Source of the DNA: Actinocorallia populi
GTDB taxonomy: Bacteria > Actinomycetota > Actinomycetes > Streptosporangiales > Streptosporangiaceae
Reading direction: 5' to 3'
DNA length: 64,000 nucleotides
Assembly (NCBI RefSeq): GCF_002995495.1
Contig: NZ_PVZV01000003.1
Coordinates: forward strand, 310,001 to 374,000
In this document: piece after piece, positions 10,054-19,568 of the stretch
How the letters are laid out: each line of letters opens with the position of its first letter
Numbering within the stretch: the first letter of the stretch is position 1
Notes under the pieces: model-generated
What the model was told of the DNA's origin: nothing
Databases searched by the model: none
The model's input: only the letters and a program-made list of their open reading frames with translations
Program-made: the position numbers and the translations under genes

Positions 10054-10812
10054 TCAGTCCTCTTCGTTCAGCTCGGCGAGCACCTCGTCGCTGACGTCGA
10101 AGTTGGCCCAGACGTTCTGCACGTCGTCGCTGTCCTCCAGCGCCTCGATCAGCCGGAAGACCTTGCGGGCGCCCTCGGCGTCCAGCTCGACCTGCATGCT
10201 GGGCACGAAGGAGGACTCGGCCGACTCGTAGTCCAGGCCCGCCTCCTGGATGGCCTTGCGGACGGTCAGCAGGTCGCCCGCCTCGGAGATCACCTCGAAG
10301 TTGTCGCCGGCCTCGTTGATCTCCTCGGCGCCGGCGTCCAGGGCCGCCATCATGACGTCGTCCTCGGTGGTGCCGGCCATCGGCACCAGCACGACGCCCT
10401 TGCGGTTGAACATGTAGGACACCGAGCCCGGGTCGGCCAGGGAGCCGCCGTTGCGGGTCAGCGCCACGCGCACCTCCGAGGCGGCGCGGTTGCGGTTGTC
10501 GGTGAGGCACTCGATGAGCACGGCCACGCCGCCGGGCGCGTAGCCCTCGTACATGATCGTCTGCCAGTCGGCGCCGCCGGCCTCCAGGCCGCCGCCGCGC
10601 TTGCGGGCGCGCTCGATGTTGTCGTTGGGGACCGAGTTCTTCTTGGCCTTGTAGATCGCGTCGAACAGGGTCGGGTTGGAGTCGGGGTCGGGACCGCCGA
10701 CCCTGGCCGCCACCTCGATGTTCTTGATCAGCTTGGCGAAGAGCTTGCCCCGCTTGGCGTCCAGGGCCGCCTTCTTGTGCTTGGTCGTCGCCCATTTGGA
10801 GTGGCCGGACAT
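10054..10812 (-). CDS. yebC: YebC/PmpR (TACO1) family protein
   Basis: A 252-aa protein with the family-defining start [25 protein letters not shown], here separated into [15 protein letters not shown] and the following [15 protein letters not shown]. The family is described both as DNA-binding regulators near ruvABC and as factors relieving ribosome stalling at proline-rich stretches. Which role applies here cannot be read from sequence. The C-terminus is acidic ([11 protein letters not shown]). It lies 8 bp after pdxT and before ruvC. Confidence 0.93.
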   Translation of the reverse strand: MSGHSKWATTKHKKAALDAKRGKLFAKLIKNIEVAARVGGPDPDSNPTLFDAIYKAKKNSVPNDNIERARKRGGGLEAGGADWQTIMYEGYAPGGVAVLIECLTDNRNRAASEVRVALTRNGGSLADPGSVSYMFNRKGVVLVPMAGTTEDDVMMAALDAGAEEINEAGDNFEVISEAGDLLTVRKAIQEAGLDYESAESSFVPSMQVELDAEGARKVFRLIEALEDSDDVQNVWANFDVSDEVLAELNEED

Positions 10813-10820
10813 GCGCTCTT

Positions 10821-11423
10821 TTACTCCTCGTCCTTCGACTGGCGCACCAGGTCGGTGAAGTACCGGTGCACGGTGTGGTCCCCGGTGAGCTCGGGGTGGT
10901 AGGCGGTCGCCATGAGACGCCCCTGGCGGACCGCGACGATCCTACCTTCGCGATCGCCCGACTCCACGCGTCCGAGGATCCGCACGCCCGCCCCGACCGA
11001 CTCGACCCAGGGCGCCCGGATGAAGACGGCCTCCAGCGGGGCGCCGTCGAAGTGGACCGTGGTCTCGCTGGAGTCCACCTGGCGGCCGAAGGCGTTGCGG
11101 CGCACCACCATGTCGATGCCGCCGATGGTCTCCTGGCCCGCCGCGCCGTCCACGATCCGGTCGGCCAGCATGATCATGCCGGCGCACGAGCCGTAGGCGG
11201 GCAGCCCCGCCTCGATCTTCTTGCGCAGGGGTTCCAGCAGGTCGAAGGCGCGCAGGAGCCGCCACATGGTGGTGGACTCCCCGCCGGGGATCACCAGCCC
11301 GTCGCACCGCTCCAGCTCCCCGGCGCGGCGGACGGACAGGGTGCGGGCGCCGCAGGACTCCAGCGCCCGCGCGTGCTCGCGCACGTCGCCCTGCAGGGCC
11401 AGCACACCGATGACGACAGACAA
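10821..11423 (-). CDS. pdxT: Pyridoxal 5'-phosphate synthase glutaminase subunit PdxT
   Basis: A 200-aa class I glutaminase that feeds ammonia to PdxS in the DXP-independent vitamin B6 pathway. It shows [11 protein letters not shown] at the N-terminus, the PGGESTT oxyanion-hole motif, the nucleophile cysteine in GSCAGMI, and the His-Glu pair in AYHPEL. The start is TTG 11423 with GAGAGG about 9 nt upstream. pdxS lies one gene upstream, separated by a conserved hypothetical gene. Confidence 0.94.
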   Translation of the reverse strand: MSVVIGVLALQGDVREHARALESCGARTLSVRRAGELERCDGLVIPGGESTTMWRLLRAFDLLEPLRKKIEAGLPAYGSCAGMIMLADRIVDGAAGQETIGGIDMVVRRNAFGRQVDSSETTVHFDGAPLEAVFIRAPWVESVGAGVRILGRVESGDREGRIVAVRQGRLMATAYHPELTGDHTVHRYFTDLVRQSKDEE

Positions 11424-11498
11424 GACTCAGGACCTCTCAGAGGGGACTTCAAAAAGAACGCCCGGGAACATCCGGGATCTTCCGGAAGGCCCCGGCCG

Positions 11499-12110
11499 CT
11501 ATGTCAGGCGGAACCGCCGCACCGGCAGTTCCAGGGGGAGGAAGCCGTCGCCGCTGCGCAGCGCGAGGTCGTGCCCGAACAGGCCGGCGGCCAGGGTGAG
11601 CCCGTACGCCTCGGGGTCGAAGGGCAGCGGCACGTCCGCCTCGCTCGCCTCGATCGCCTTGCGGTAGGGCGCCTCGGCCGGCAGCGGCTCGCCCTGGTCG
11701 ACGACCACGCCGTCCTCGGCCGTCAGGTAGACCTCGCGGACCAGGGCGCCGGAGTCGTAGCGGCGGAACCAGCAGCCCCGCGCCTCGCTGTGCAGCACCA
11801 GCACCCCGCAGCCGGAGCCGGGCAGGACCGAGGCGATCGCGTCCGCGACGCCGCGCGCCCCCTCGTCCAGGCCGCACAGCCGCCGGTCGCAGACGAGCAG
11901 CGCGCCGTCGTAGACGCCGATGAAGAGCTCGTCGTCGTAGGGCCACAACGCGAAGTCCAGGACGGTGCGCCCGGTGTCCTCCACGGTGGCGGCCGGGTAC
12001 AGCCGCCGTGCCAGCTCCAGCGCCGCGCCCTCGTCGTTCTCCAGACCGGGGCGGAAGATCCGCTCCGGATCGCCGATGCTCGCGCACGCGAGCGCCGCAG
12101 ACCAGCCCAT
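11499..12110 (-). CDS. Conserved actinobacterial hypothetical protein (DUF6928-like)
   Basis: A 203-aa soluble protein with no signal peptide, starting MGWSAALACASIGDPERIF. It carries a LYPAATVEDTGRTVLDFALWP region and ends with a positively charged strand ELPVRRFRL. The pattern resembles the uncharacterised DUF6928 family, an assignment from memory that should be checked. The ATG at 12110 has GGAGGGG 6 nt upstream. It sits between pdxS and pdxT, an interruption of the normally adjacent pair; no catalytic motif is visible. Confidence 0.6.
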   Translation of the reverse strand: MGWSAALACASIGDPERIFRPGLENDEGAALELARRLYPAATVEDTGRTVLDFALWPYDDELFIGVYDGALLVCDRRLCGLDEGARGVADAIASVLPGSGCGVLVLHSEARGCWFRRYDSGALVREVYLTAEDGVVVDQGEPLPAEAPYRKAIEASEADVPLPFDPEAYGLTLAAGLFGHDLALRSGDGFLPLELPVRRFRLT

Positions 12111-12226
12111 GCCCGACCCCTCCCGGCCGAATGCCCGCCCCTGATCGGCCGCCGCAAGCGTAACCCCTCCGGCGGCGGCCGCGGGAGGGGTCCGCGCCCG
12201 TCGGCCGCCCGTACCGGCGGCCGTCC

Positions 12227-13138
12227 TCACCAGCCGCGGCCGGCGAACTTCTCGGCCTCGGACATGGTGCCGACGTTGATGCCGACCATGGCCTCGCCCA
12301 GGCCGCGCGAGACCTTGGCGATGACGTCGGGGTCGTCGTGGAAGGTGGTGGCCTTGACGATGGCCTCGGCGCGCTTGACCGGGTCGCCGGACTTGAAGAT
12401 CCCGGACCCGACGAAGACGCCCTCGGCGCCCAGCTGCATCATCATCGCGGCGTCGGCCGGGGTGGCGATCCCGCCGGCGGTGAACAGCACCACCGGGAGC
12501 TTGCCGGTCTGGGCGACCTCCTTGACCAGGTCGTAGGGGGCCTGCAGCTCCTTGGCCGCGACGTACAGCTCGTCCTCGGGCAGCGAGGACAGGCGGCGGA
12601 TCTCGTCGCGCAACTGGCGCATGTGGGTGGTGGCGTTGGAGACGTCGCCGGTGCCGGCCTCGCCCTTGGAGCGGATCATGGCCGCGCCCTCGGTGATGCG
12701 GCGCAGCGCCTCGCCGAGGTTGGTCGCGCCGCAGACGAAGGGGACGGTGAAGGCCCACTTGTCGATGTGGTTGCTGTAGTCGGCGGGGGTGAGGACCTCG
12801 GACTCGTCGATGTAGTCGACACCGAGCGCCTGCAGCACCCGGGCCTCGACGAAGTGGCCGATCCTGGCCTTGGCCATGACCGGGATGGAGACCGCCTCGA
12901 TGATCCCGTCGATCATGTCGGGGTCGCTCATCCGGGACACGCCGCCCTCGACGCGGATGTCGGCGGGGACCCGCTCCAGCGCCATGACGGCGACGGCGCC
13001 CGCGTCCTCGGCGATCTTGGCCTGCTCGGGTGTGACCACGTCCATGATCACCCCGCCCTTGAGCATCTCCGCCATGCCGCGCTTGACACGTGCGGTGCCG
13101 ACGGCGGGAGTGTTGTCGGCAGGGGAAGTGGTAGTCAC
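12227..13138 (-). CDS. pdxS: Pyridoxal 5'-phosphate synthase lyase subunit PdxS
   Basis: A 303-aa TIM-barrel synthase that builds PLP from ribose 5-phosphate, glyceraldehyde 3-phosphate and PdxT-derived ammonia. Visible motifs are [42 protein letters not shown] and the phosphate site [14 protein letters not shown]. The GTG at 13138 has AAGGA 8 nt upstream and gives the normal family length; a longer in-frame start at 13210 would overlap no ribosome site. High conservation makes the call secure. Confidence 0.96.
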   Translation of the reverse strand: MTTTSPADNTPAVGTARVKRGMAEMLKGGVIMDVVTPEQAKIAEDAGAVAVMALERVPADIRVEGGVSRMSDPDMIDGIIEAVSIPVMAKARIGHFVEARVLQALGVDYIDESEVLTPADYSNHIDKWAFTVPFVCGATNLGEALRRITEGAAMIRSKGEAGTGDVSNATTHMRQLRDEIRRLSSLPEDELYVAAKELQAPYDLVKEVAQTGKLPVVLFTAGGIATPADAAMMMQLGAEGVFVGSGIFKSGDPVKRAEAIVKATTFHDDPDVIAKVSRGLGEAMVGINVGTMSEAEKFAGRGW

Positions 13139-13235
13139 GGGTTGTTCCTTCGGGGTCGACGGTTGGCGGTTCCATGATATTGCCTGCCCCCCACCTGCCT
13201 TGACCCGCACCTTGTCAGGAGCGGGGGGCGCTCCT

Positions 13236-14267
13236 TTACGGAACGACGGGCCTGCCGCGGTTGACCAGCACCACCCAGACCTGACCGGGCGCGAAGGTCA
13301 TCCGCTCGCCCGACGCGGTGGTGAAGACGGTGCCCTTGCGCCGGCCGGGACGCGACCAGGTGCAGTCGTAGGCCCTGCCGTCCCGCAGCACCACCGCCCT
13401 GCCCTTTCCGGTGGTGTGCAGCAGCGGCGTGTAGGAGCCCAGGAAGTCGTGGAACCGGGACCGGGTGGTCCTGACGTACTGGACGACGATCGTCCGGCCG
13501 CCCAGCTGCCCCCCTTCGGCCGCGGTGTTGGGCTTGCCGTTGTGGTAGCTCAGCCAGCGCTTCTGGCGGGCCGACCACTTGAAGGTGATGGTCTCGGCGG
13601 GCCAGCGGGCGGTGAACTGCCGGACGGGGCGGCCGCCTTCGGGGGCCGGTCCGAAGCGGAAGCCGATGTCGCGGGCCCGCCCGGCCCTGCGCGCCTGGCG
13701 CAGCAGGCTGCGGGGGTCGCCGAAGAGGTTGTAGGGGGCGTAGCGCCCGCTGCCGTGGCGGTAGTAGCCGCCGGCGCCGTTGTCCTCCGAGACGTCGATG
13801 AGGTCGGACTCCACGACGAGGGGCTTCATCTTGGACTGCACGCCGGAGAAGGCCAGCGCGGGCCGCCGGAACTGGTCGAGCAGGTGCAGGTCGGAGATCC
13901 GGGCGCTGCGGACGGGCCCGACCCGCCGCGGGAGCCTCGAGCAGAAGATCGCCATGATCCGGGTCTCGCCGCCCTCGACCTGTTCGACGTAGACGATGTC
14001 GGCCGAGCGCAGCCCCTCCTGGGGGTGGGCGGGCGCGGTGTTGTCGATCTTGACGGCCAGGACCTTGTTCCGCAGCCCCTTCCGCCCCCCGGTGAACGGG
14101 TGGTAGCCCAGGCCCGTGGGCGTGGGCTCGGCGGTGGGGGCGGGCGGCGGGGCGGTCGCGGGAGGGGCGGTGCCCTGCGGCCTCCCCCCGTCCGAGGAGC
14201 AGCCGGCGGCGCCGAAGACCACCCCGGCCAGAGTGAAGGTGAACCTGCGCCGTGAAACACGATGCAC
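13236..14267 (-). CDS. DUF3048 (YerB-like) lipoprotein
   Basis: A 343-aa exported protein. It begins [24 protein letters not shown], here read as a twin-arginine-like RRRF start followed by a hydrophobic stretch and a lipobox ending AGCS, so it is probably a Tat-exported lipoprotein. A Pro/Thr linker (about 30-55) leads to the DUF3048 domain with [14 protein letters not shown] and [15 protein letters not shown]. The family function is unknown. The GTG at 14267 has GAGAGG 8 nt upstream. It lies between the PIM genes and pdxS. Confidence 0.85.
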   Translation of the reverse strand: MHRVSRRRFTFTLAGVVFGAAGCSSDGGRPQGTAPPATAPPPAPTAEPTPTGLGYHPFTGGRKGLRNKVLAVKIDNTAPAHPQEGLRSADIVYVEQVEGGETRIMAIFCSRLPRRVGPVRSARISDLHLLDQFRRPALAFSGVQSKMKPLVVESDLIDVSEDNGAGGYYRHGSGRYAPYNLFGDPRSLLRQARRAGRARDIGFRFGPAPEGGRPVRQFTARWPAETITFKWSARQKRWLSYHNGKPNTAAEGGQLGGRTIVVQYVRTTRSRFHDFLGSYTPLLHTTGKGRAVVLRDGRAYDCTWSRPGRRKGTVFTTASGERMTFAPGQVWVVLVNRGRPVVP

Positions 14268-14324
14268 AGTCGTTGCCTCTCGCCCCGACGACACGTCCGG
14301 ACGAACATACCGGAATTACAACGA

Positions 14325-14855
14325 TTACCGTACTTCTGGCGGAACGTCGTCAATTTCAAAGAATTCCGGCAAAGGGGCACGGCCGGCGAGCGGAAGGACG
14401 CGGGCCAGCGGCCTGCGCCGCGCGGTCCTGGTCGTGGCCACGGCGTCGTTGTAGAAGCGGCGGGCGAACTCCACCTTCTGCGCCGCGGTCTCCAGCTCCT
14501 CCAGCAGCGCGGAGCCCTCCCCCTCCACCGCCTCCCGGAAGCCGGGCTGCTCCAGCACCGCCCGCAGCGCCCGCGACAGGTCGCTCTCGGCGAACTCCCG
14601 CCGCTCGTGGTCGGCGGTGCGCGCCTGGTGCGCCGCGGTGGCCAGCACCAGGCTGGTGGCCGGGTCCAGCAGCCGGGAGGCCGCCAGCTCCAGGGAGACC
14701 GCGGCCCGGCGCACCAGGGCCGCGTCCAGGCCGGCGCGCGCCAGGTCGACGCGGGCGTGCAGCCGGTCCAGCCGCCCGGCCCGCCAGGACAGGTAGGTGC
14801 TCACCAGGAAGAGGGCGAGGAGGACGACCAGGAGGTCCAGCAGCGGGGACATCAC
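14325..14855 (-). CDS. Membrane-anchored LemA-like protein
   Basis: A 176-aa protein with one N-terminal membrane helix (PLLDLLVVLLALFLVSTYLSW) and an alpha-helical cytoplasmic-type remainder. The segment EFARRFYNDAVATT resembles the conserved FYN-DAV core of LemA proteins, so a LemA-like fold is inferred. The GTG at 14855 overlaps the pimA stop as GTGA; an ATG one codon later is equally possible. Its position as last gene of pgsA-acyltransferase-pimA suggests an envelope role, but no activity can be assigned. Confidence 0.7.
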   Translation of the reverse strand: MMSPLLDLLVVLLALFLVSTYLSWRAGRLDRLHARVDLARAGLDAALVRRAAVSLELAASRLLDPATSLVLATAAHQARTADHERREFAESDLSRALRAVLEQPGFREAVEGEGSALLEELETAAQKVEFARRFYNDAVATTRTARRRPLARVLPLAGRAPLPEFFEIDDVPPEVR

Positions 14856-15988
14856 GGGGCCGACTCCACCACGCCGATCGCGCCGGCCGCGACCGTCTCG
14901 TAGACGTGCAGCACGTCGCGGGCGACCGTCGACCAGTCGTAGGCGCGCACCGCGGACCGCGCCGCCTCGGACAGCTCCTTGCGCCGCGCCGCGTCGTCCA
15001 GCAGCCCGGCGGCCTCCTCGGCCAGGGATTCGGCGTCGCCGGTGGTGAACAGCGCCCCGGCGCGGCCGTCCTGGAGCACGCGCCGGAACGCCTCGATGTC
15101 GCTGGCCAGGATCGGGGCCCCCGACGACATCGCCTCGGTGAGGACGATGCCGAAGCTCTCCCCGCCCAGGTTCGGCGCGACGAAGACGTCCACCGAGTGG
15201 TAGGCGCGGATCTTGTCCGCCTCGCTGACCAGGCCCAGCAGCACGACGCGGTCGCGCAGCCCGGGCGAGACCCTGGCCAGCACGTCGCCGGCGTCGCCGG
15301 GCCCGGCCACCAGCAGGCGCAGGTCCGGACGCTGCCTGCCGAGGGTCTCGAAGGCCTTCAGCAGCACCTGCAGGCCCTTGCGCGGCTCGTCCATGCGGCC
15401 GAGGAAGCCCAGGGACGGCCCGGCGTCCTTGCCGCCCCAGCCGGGCAGCGGCTCGGCCGCGGCGTACTTCTCCGTGGCCACCCCGTTGGGGATGAGGACG
15501 GCGTCGCCGCCCAGATGCTCGACCAGGGTGTTGCGGGCCGCCTCCGACACCGCGATCCGGCCGGTGATCTTCTCCAGCGCGCTCTGCAGGATCGGCGCGG
15601 AGACGGTGACGGCGCGGGAGCGCTCGTAGGAGGCGTGGAAGGTCGCCACGATCGGTCCGTCGGCGGCCCAGCAGGCCAGCAGGCCCAGGCTCGGCGCGGC
15701 CGGCTCGTGGATGTGCAGGACGTCGAAGCCGCCCTCGCGGATCCAGCGGCGCACCCGGCTCGCCGACAGGAAGCCGAACGCCAGCCGGGCCACCGAGCCG
15801 TTGTAGGGCACCGGCACCGCCCGGCCCGCCGGCACGACGTAGTGCTCCAGCGGCGCGTCGTCGTCGGCCGGGGCGATCACCGACACCTCGTGGCCCAGCG
15901 CCAGCAGCGCCTCGGCCAGATCCCGGATGTGCTGCTGCACCCCGCCGGGGACGTCCCAGGTGTAGGGGCAGACGATGCCGATCCTCAA
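14852..15988 (-). CDS. pimA: Phosphatidylinositol alpha-mannosyltransferase (GT4), PimA-like
   Basis: A 378-aa GT-B glycosyltransferase that adds the first mannose from GDP-mannose to phosphatidylinositol on the inner membrane leaflet. The N-terminal motif is VCPYTWDVPGGVQQHI, with HIHEP before the linker. The C-terminal GT4 signature ESFGIVLTEAMSSG carries the E-x7-E pair. The TTG at 15988 overlaps the upstream stop (TTGA); the frame runs on upstream but only as a shadow. The neighbours pgsA, acyltransferase and HIT reproduce the mycobacterial Rv2610c-Rv2613c order, which supports the call. Confidence 0.92.
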   Translation of the reverse strand: MRIGIVCPYTWDVPGGVQQHIRDLAEALLALGHEVSVIAPADDDAPLEHYVVPAGRAVPVPYNGSVARLAFGFLSASRVRRWIREGGFDVLHIHEPAAPSLGLLACWAADGPIVATFHASYERSRAVTVSAPILQSALEKITGRIAVSEAARNTLVEHLGGDAVLIPNGVATEKYAAAEPLPGWGGKDAGPSLGFLGRMDEPRKGLQVLLKAFETLGRQRPDLRLLVAGPGDAGDVLARVSPGLRDRVVLLGLVSEADKIRAYHSVDVFVAPNLGGESFGIVLTEAMSSGAPILASDIEAFRRVLQDGRAGALFTTGDAESLAEEAAGLLDDAARRKELSEAARSAVRAYDWSTVARDVLHVYETVAAGAIGVVESAP

Positions 15989-16890
15989 GGCAGGTCCTCC
16001 ACCCAGACCCGCTGCAGCATGTGCCAGTCCGCGGGGTGGGCGGCGATGCCCTCGGCGAACGCGTCGGCCAGCGACTGGGTCATCGCGCGGACACGCGACT
16101 TGCGGTCGCCCTCCCCGGGGTCGGGGATCTCCTCGTGGACGCGCGCGCCCCAGCCGTCCTCCCGGTACCACAGGGTGACCGGCAGGAGCGCGGCCCCGGT
16201 CTGGACGGCCAGCGCGGCGGGCCCGCCGGGCAGGCTGGCCGGCGAGCCGAAGAAGTCCACCTCGATCCCGGTGGAGGACAGGTCGCGGTCGGCCACCAGG
16301 CATACCACCCGGGCCTGGCGCAGCCGCCGCGCCAGCACGCCGAAGACCGAGACGTCGGCCCCGGTCAGCGGCAGGATCTCGAAGCCCAGGGACTCGCGGT
16401 AGGCGACGAAGCGCTCGAAGAGCGACTCGGGCTTCAGCCGCTCGTTGACCGTGGTGAGCGGGTGCCCCTGCAGCACCAGCCATGCCCCCGCGTGGTCGTA
16501 GTTGCCCATGTGCGGCAGTGCCAGCACCACTCCCCTGCCCTCGCCGATCGCCCTGTCGATCTGCTCGTAGCCGGTGATGTCCATCCCCGAGACGATGCGC
16601 TCGCTGCCCATGACGGGCAGGCGGAAGCTCTCCAGCCAGTAGCGCAGGTAGGAGCGCATGGCCTCGCGGCTGAGCCGGCGCACCCGCGGATCCTCCGGGG
16701 GAACGCCGAGCACCCGGGCGAGGTTCTTCTCCAGCTGCCGCACTCCCTTGCCGCGCCCCGCCCACGTGCGGTCGGCGATCCGCCGGAAGATCCGGCGGGC
16801 GACGCCCTCGGGCATGCGCTTGACGGCCGTCCAGCCCAGCGCGTAGAGGGCGTCGAAGGCCTCGCCCCGCAGGTCCCCCGCCCGGCTCAC
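15985..16890 (-). CDS. Phosphatidylinositol mannoside acyltransferase (HtrB/LpxL superfamily)
   Basis: A 301-aa acyltransferase expected to acylate the mannose of phosphatidylinositol mannosides. It carries the HX4D catalytic motif as HMGNYD, the substrate motif RDLSSTGIEVDFFG, and a hydrophobic membrane-association surface. Homologous to mycobacterial Rv2611c (PatA) by order and motif. The GTG at 16890 overlaps the pgsA stop (GTGA), and its own stop overlaps pimA, so the three are translationally coupled. Confidence 0.9.
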   Translation of the reverse strand: MSRAGDLRGEAFDALYALGWTAVKRMPEGVARRIFRRIADRTWAGRGKGVRQLEKNLARVLGVPPEDPRVRRLSREAMRSYLRYWLESFRLPVMGSERIVSGMDITGYEQIDRAIGEGRGVVLALPHMGNYDHAGAWLVLQGHPLTTVNERLKPESLFERFVAYRESLGFEILPLTGADVSVFGVLARRLRQARVVCLVADRDLSSTGIEVDFFGSPASLPGGPAALAVQTGAALLPVTLWYREDGWGARVHEEIPDPGEGDRKSRVRAMTQSLADAFAEGIAAHPADWHMLQRVWVEDLP

Positions 16891-17501
16891 GAGGCGACCC
16901 GCCCGGCCGAGGCCTGCCGGTAGACCACGTGGAAGCGCTGGGCGACCGTGACGGTGCTCAGCACGGCCAGCAGGACCAGGCCGACGTGCAGCGCGTACGG
17001 GACGCCCAGGCCGTGCAGGCCCGCCGCGACCAGGCTGATGACGAGCCGCTCGGAGCGCTCGGCGATGCCGACGTCGCACTTGAGGCCCAGTCCCTCGGCC
17101 CGCGCCTTGGCGTAGGAGATGACGACGCCCGAGACCAGGCAGTACAGCGCGAGCCAGGACAGCGGCGCGTCGTCGCCCGCTCCGGTGAACCACAGGATGA
17201 GCCCGGTGAACACCGCGGCGTCGCCCACCCGGTCCATGGTGGAGTCCAGGAAGGCGCCCCAGGTGCCGGTGCGGCCGGTGATCCGGGCGACGGCGCCGTC
17301 GAACATGTCGAAGAAAACAAAGGCAGTGATCACCATGGTGCCCCAGAACAGCTCGCCCCGCGGGTAGAACGCCAGCGCCCCTGCGGCGACGCCCAGCGTG
17401 CCCGTCACGGTGATCATGTTGGGGGTGGCACCGGTGCGGGCGAGCGTCCTCCCGATCGGGGTCACCACCTTGGCCAGCGCAGGCCGCAAGCGGTTGAGCA
17501 T
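16887..17501 (-). CDS. pgsA: Phosphatidylinositol phosphate synthase (CDP-alcohol phosphatidyltransferase)
   Basis: A 204-aa integral membrane enzyme joining CDP-diacylglycerol and inositol phosphate. The CDP-alcohol motif D-G-x2-A-R-x8-G-x3-D-x3-D is complete across FDGAVARITGR and GAFLDSTMDR at about 70-94. About six membrane helices are visible. The ATG at 17501 begins MLNRLRPALAKVVTPIGR, the family's usual amphipathic N-terminus. The next gene upstream, the HIT protein, is 74 bp away. Confidence 0.92.
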   Translation of the reverse strand: MLNRLRPALAKVVTPIGRTLARTGATPNMITVTGTLGVAAGALAFYPRGELFWGTMVITAFVFFDMFDGAVARITGRTGTWGAFLDSTMDRVGDAAVFTGLILWFTGAGDDAPLSWLALYCLVSGVVISYAKARAEGLGLKCDVGIAERSERLVISLVAAGLHGLGVPYALHVGLVLLAVLSTVTVAQRFHVVYRQASAGRVAS

Positions 17502-17575
17502 CTTCGTCCAAACCAGTCGGGAGCAGGGGTTCCGCCATCGTAGTGGCTGCCCCGGCCCCCGGTCGTCCCGGTCGC

Positions 17576-18151
17576 TCAGTCCTCCGGCCAGGACTCCGCC
17601 AGCAGCGCCCGGGTGTCGCGCAGCAGCTGGGGGAGCACCTTGGTGCGGCCGATCACCGGCATGAAGTTGGTGTCGCCGCCCCAGCGCGGGACGACGTGCT
17701 GGTGCAGGTGCGCGGCGATGCCGGCGCCCGCCACCGTGCCGAGGTTCATGCCGACGTTGAAGCCGTGCGCCCCGCTGGCCTTGCGCAGCGCCGCCAGCGC
17801 CCGCTGGGTGAACCGCGCGAGCTCCAGCGCCTCGGCGTCGTCGAGCTCGGCGTAGTCGGCCACGTGGCGGTAGGGGCAGACCATGAGGTGGCCGGAGTTG
17901 TACGGGTAGAGGTTGAGCACGGCGAAGACCGCGGTGCCGCGGCGGATGACCAGGCCGTCCTCGTCGGTGCCCTTGGGGATCTCGCAGAACGGGCAGCCGT
18001 CGTCGCGGCCGGGCCCGCTCGGCTTGTTCTCGCCCTTGATGTAGGCCATCCGGTGCGGGGTCCACAGCCGCTGGAACCCGTCCTGCTCTCCGACGCCCTC
18101 CTGCTCCTCCGGACCGGAGGACCTGTCAGACGGCTCCCGCACCACGGCCAC
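17576..18151 (-). CDS. HIT-domain protein (Ap4A phosphorylase-like)
   Basis: A 191-aa nucleotide-binding protein with the HIT triad HLHQHVVPRW near residue 150 and a DDGCPFCEIPKG zinc-type segment near 50. It likely cleaves dinucleoside polyphosphates, but the physiological substrate is unknown. The GTG at 18151 follows GAGAGGGG closely. First gene of the PIM operon, as in mycobacteria (Rv2613c). A divergent Asp23-family gene starts 182 bp away. Confidence 0.9.
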   Translation of the reverse strand: MAVVREPSDRSSGPEEQEGVGEQDGFQRLWTPHRMAYIKGENKPSGPGRDDGCPFCEIPKGTDEDGLVIRRGTAVFAVLNLYPYNSGHLMVCPYRHVADYAELDDAEALELARFTQRALAALRKASGAHGFNVGMNLGTVAGAGIAAHLHQHVVPRWGGDTNFMPVIGRTKVLPQLLRDTRALLAESWPED

Positions 18152-18333
18152 GCCCCTCTCTCAGCATCCGCCCAGGATATTCCTGCCGGGTGCGGAGCCG
18201 GAAACCGGGCGTACAAACTTAACTTTTGGCGACGAAGAACAGGAAAAACAACTTTGTCTGGTATATCCCGACCCTGCTCCGCCAAGATGGCAGGAGCACC
18301 GCCCCAGCGGCGCTGCCAGTAGAGGAGTCCGCG

Positions 18334-18996
18334 ATGCCCGATCTCGACCCCCTGTACTCCGCCAACGGCACCGGCGGCGAGCACCGCGCCGAACCGCGGT
18401 CGGCGATGCCGTTCTTCCCCGCTCCCTCGGCCGCGCCGCCCTCCGCCCCCGCGGGCCTGTCGGGCGGCGGATCCCCGTCCGCCGGAACGCTCCCGTCGCC
18501 GCCTCCGCTGCGCGGCGAGGTCCTTCCCGGTTCGGGCGGCTCCGTCACGGGGCCGATCGCGCAGGCGCCCCCGCCGCCGCCGTCCGTCCCCGTCCAGGCC
18601 CCCGAAGCCGTCCCCTCGGAGCCCGCCGGGCGCGCCACGGTCAAGGGGCAGATCCGCATCGAGGACGAGGTGGTCGAGAAGATCGCCGCCCTCGCCGCGC
18701 TCGAGGTCGCCGGGGTGGCCGCGCTCGGCGGGAGGCGGGAGGCCTCGGAGACCATGGAGGAGGTGCGCCGGCGCATCGGCGACGGGCGCGCCGCGCCCGG
18801 CGTGCGGGCCCTGGTCGCCGACGACGAGATCTCCCTGGAGGTCGCGCTGGTCGTGGAGTACGGCAGCATCGTCATCGACGTGGCCAGGACGGTGAAGAAC
18901 AACGTGGCCAAGAACGTCAGCACGATGCTGGGCATGCGGGTCGCCGCGGTCGACGTGACCGTGCAGGACGTGCGGATGCCCGGCGAGGCCGGCTGA
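18334..18996 (+). CDS. Asp23/Gls24 family envelope stress protein
   Basis: A 220-aa protein. The N-terminal half (about 1-95) is low-complexity Pro/Ser/Ala/Gly. The C-terminal Asp23 domain starts near GQIRIEDEVVEKIAALAAL, which here falls at about 107-125, and ends VAAVDVTVQDVRMP. Asp23 proteins are membrane-associated through partners and linked to envelope stress, though the role in actinobacteria is not settled. The ATG at 18334 has GAGGAG 6 nt upstream. It converges with the next gene with only 3 bp between stops. Confidence 0.85.
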   Translation: MPDLDPLYSANGTGGEHRAEPRSAMPFFPAPSAAPPSAPAGLSGGGSPSAGTLPSPPPLRGEVLPGSGGSVTGPIAQAPPPPPSVPVQAPEAVPSEPAGRATVKGQIRIEDEVVEKIAALAALEVAGVAALGGRREASETMEEVRRRIGDGRAAPGVRALVADDEISLEVALVVEYGSIVIDVARTVKNNVAKNVSTMLGMRVAAVDVTVQDVRMPGEAG

Positions 18997-18999
18997 GGC

Positions 19000-19524
19000 C
19001 TACTTGCGCTGCAGCTCGCACTCCTCGCCGCCGGTGCCGCTGGTCACCGTCAGGCCGACCTTCTTGATCGCCTGCGGCGAGACGTCCTCGAACTTGAAGA
19101 CGTGCGGGGTCGGGTTGCCGGAGGTGGTGTAGCTCTGCGCCAGGGGTTCGCCGTTGGCCGGCACCACGATCGCCCGCACCGCGCCGAACCCCGCGTAGAC
19201 GACGGTCACCTCGATGCCGCCGCCGACCCGCTTGTAGTACGCCGCCTTGGTCCCGCAGGGCCCGTCGCCCTGCTTCTCCTCGCGCCGGTCCGTGCCGGGG
19301 TCGATCGCGGTGAACGGGTTCTCGCCCTGCTCCGCCGTGCCGGGGGCCGCGCTCGGCGCCGTCTGCGCGGACGGCGCGGAGGACGGGACGGGAGCCGCGG
19401 AGGGCCGCTCGCCGCCGCCCATCAGCGGCCACAGCAGGACGCCCACCGCCGCCAGGACGAGCAGCGCCGTGAGCGAGTATCCGGAGCTGCGGAGAACCCG
19501 GTGGACCAGAGGGCTCTGCGGCAT
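19000..19524 (-). CDS. Hypothetical membrane-anchored secreted protein
   Basis: A 174-aa protein with one N-terminal membrane helix (about residues 15-35, SLTALLVLAAVGVLLWPLM), a Ser/Pro/Ala-rich linker, and an extracellular domain of about 110 residues containing two cysteines (GPCGTK and EECELQRK) that could form a disulfide. No known domain is recognised. ATG at 19524 chosen, preceded by a weak GGGTGA. It lies between the Asp23 gene and a TetR gene. Confidence 0.6.
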   Translation of the reverse strand: MPQSPLVHRVLRSSGYSLTALLVLAAVGVLLWPLMGGGERPSAAPVPSSAPSAQTAPSAAPGTAEQGENPFTAIDPGTDRREEKQGDGPCGTKAAYYKRVGGGIEVTVVYAGFGAVRAIVVPANGEPLAQSYTTSGNPTPHVFKFEDVSPQAIKKVGLTVTSGTGGEECELQRK

Positions 19525-19568
19525 CGGCTCACCCGCAATCGTTACTAGGGGGTAGGGAGTGATAGAGG

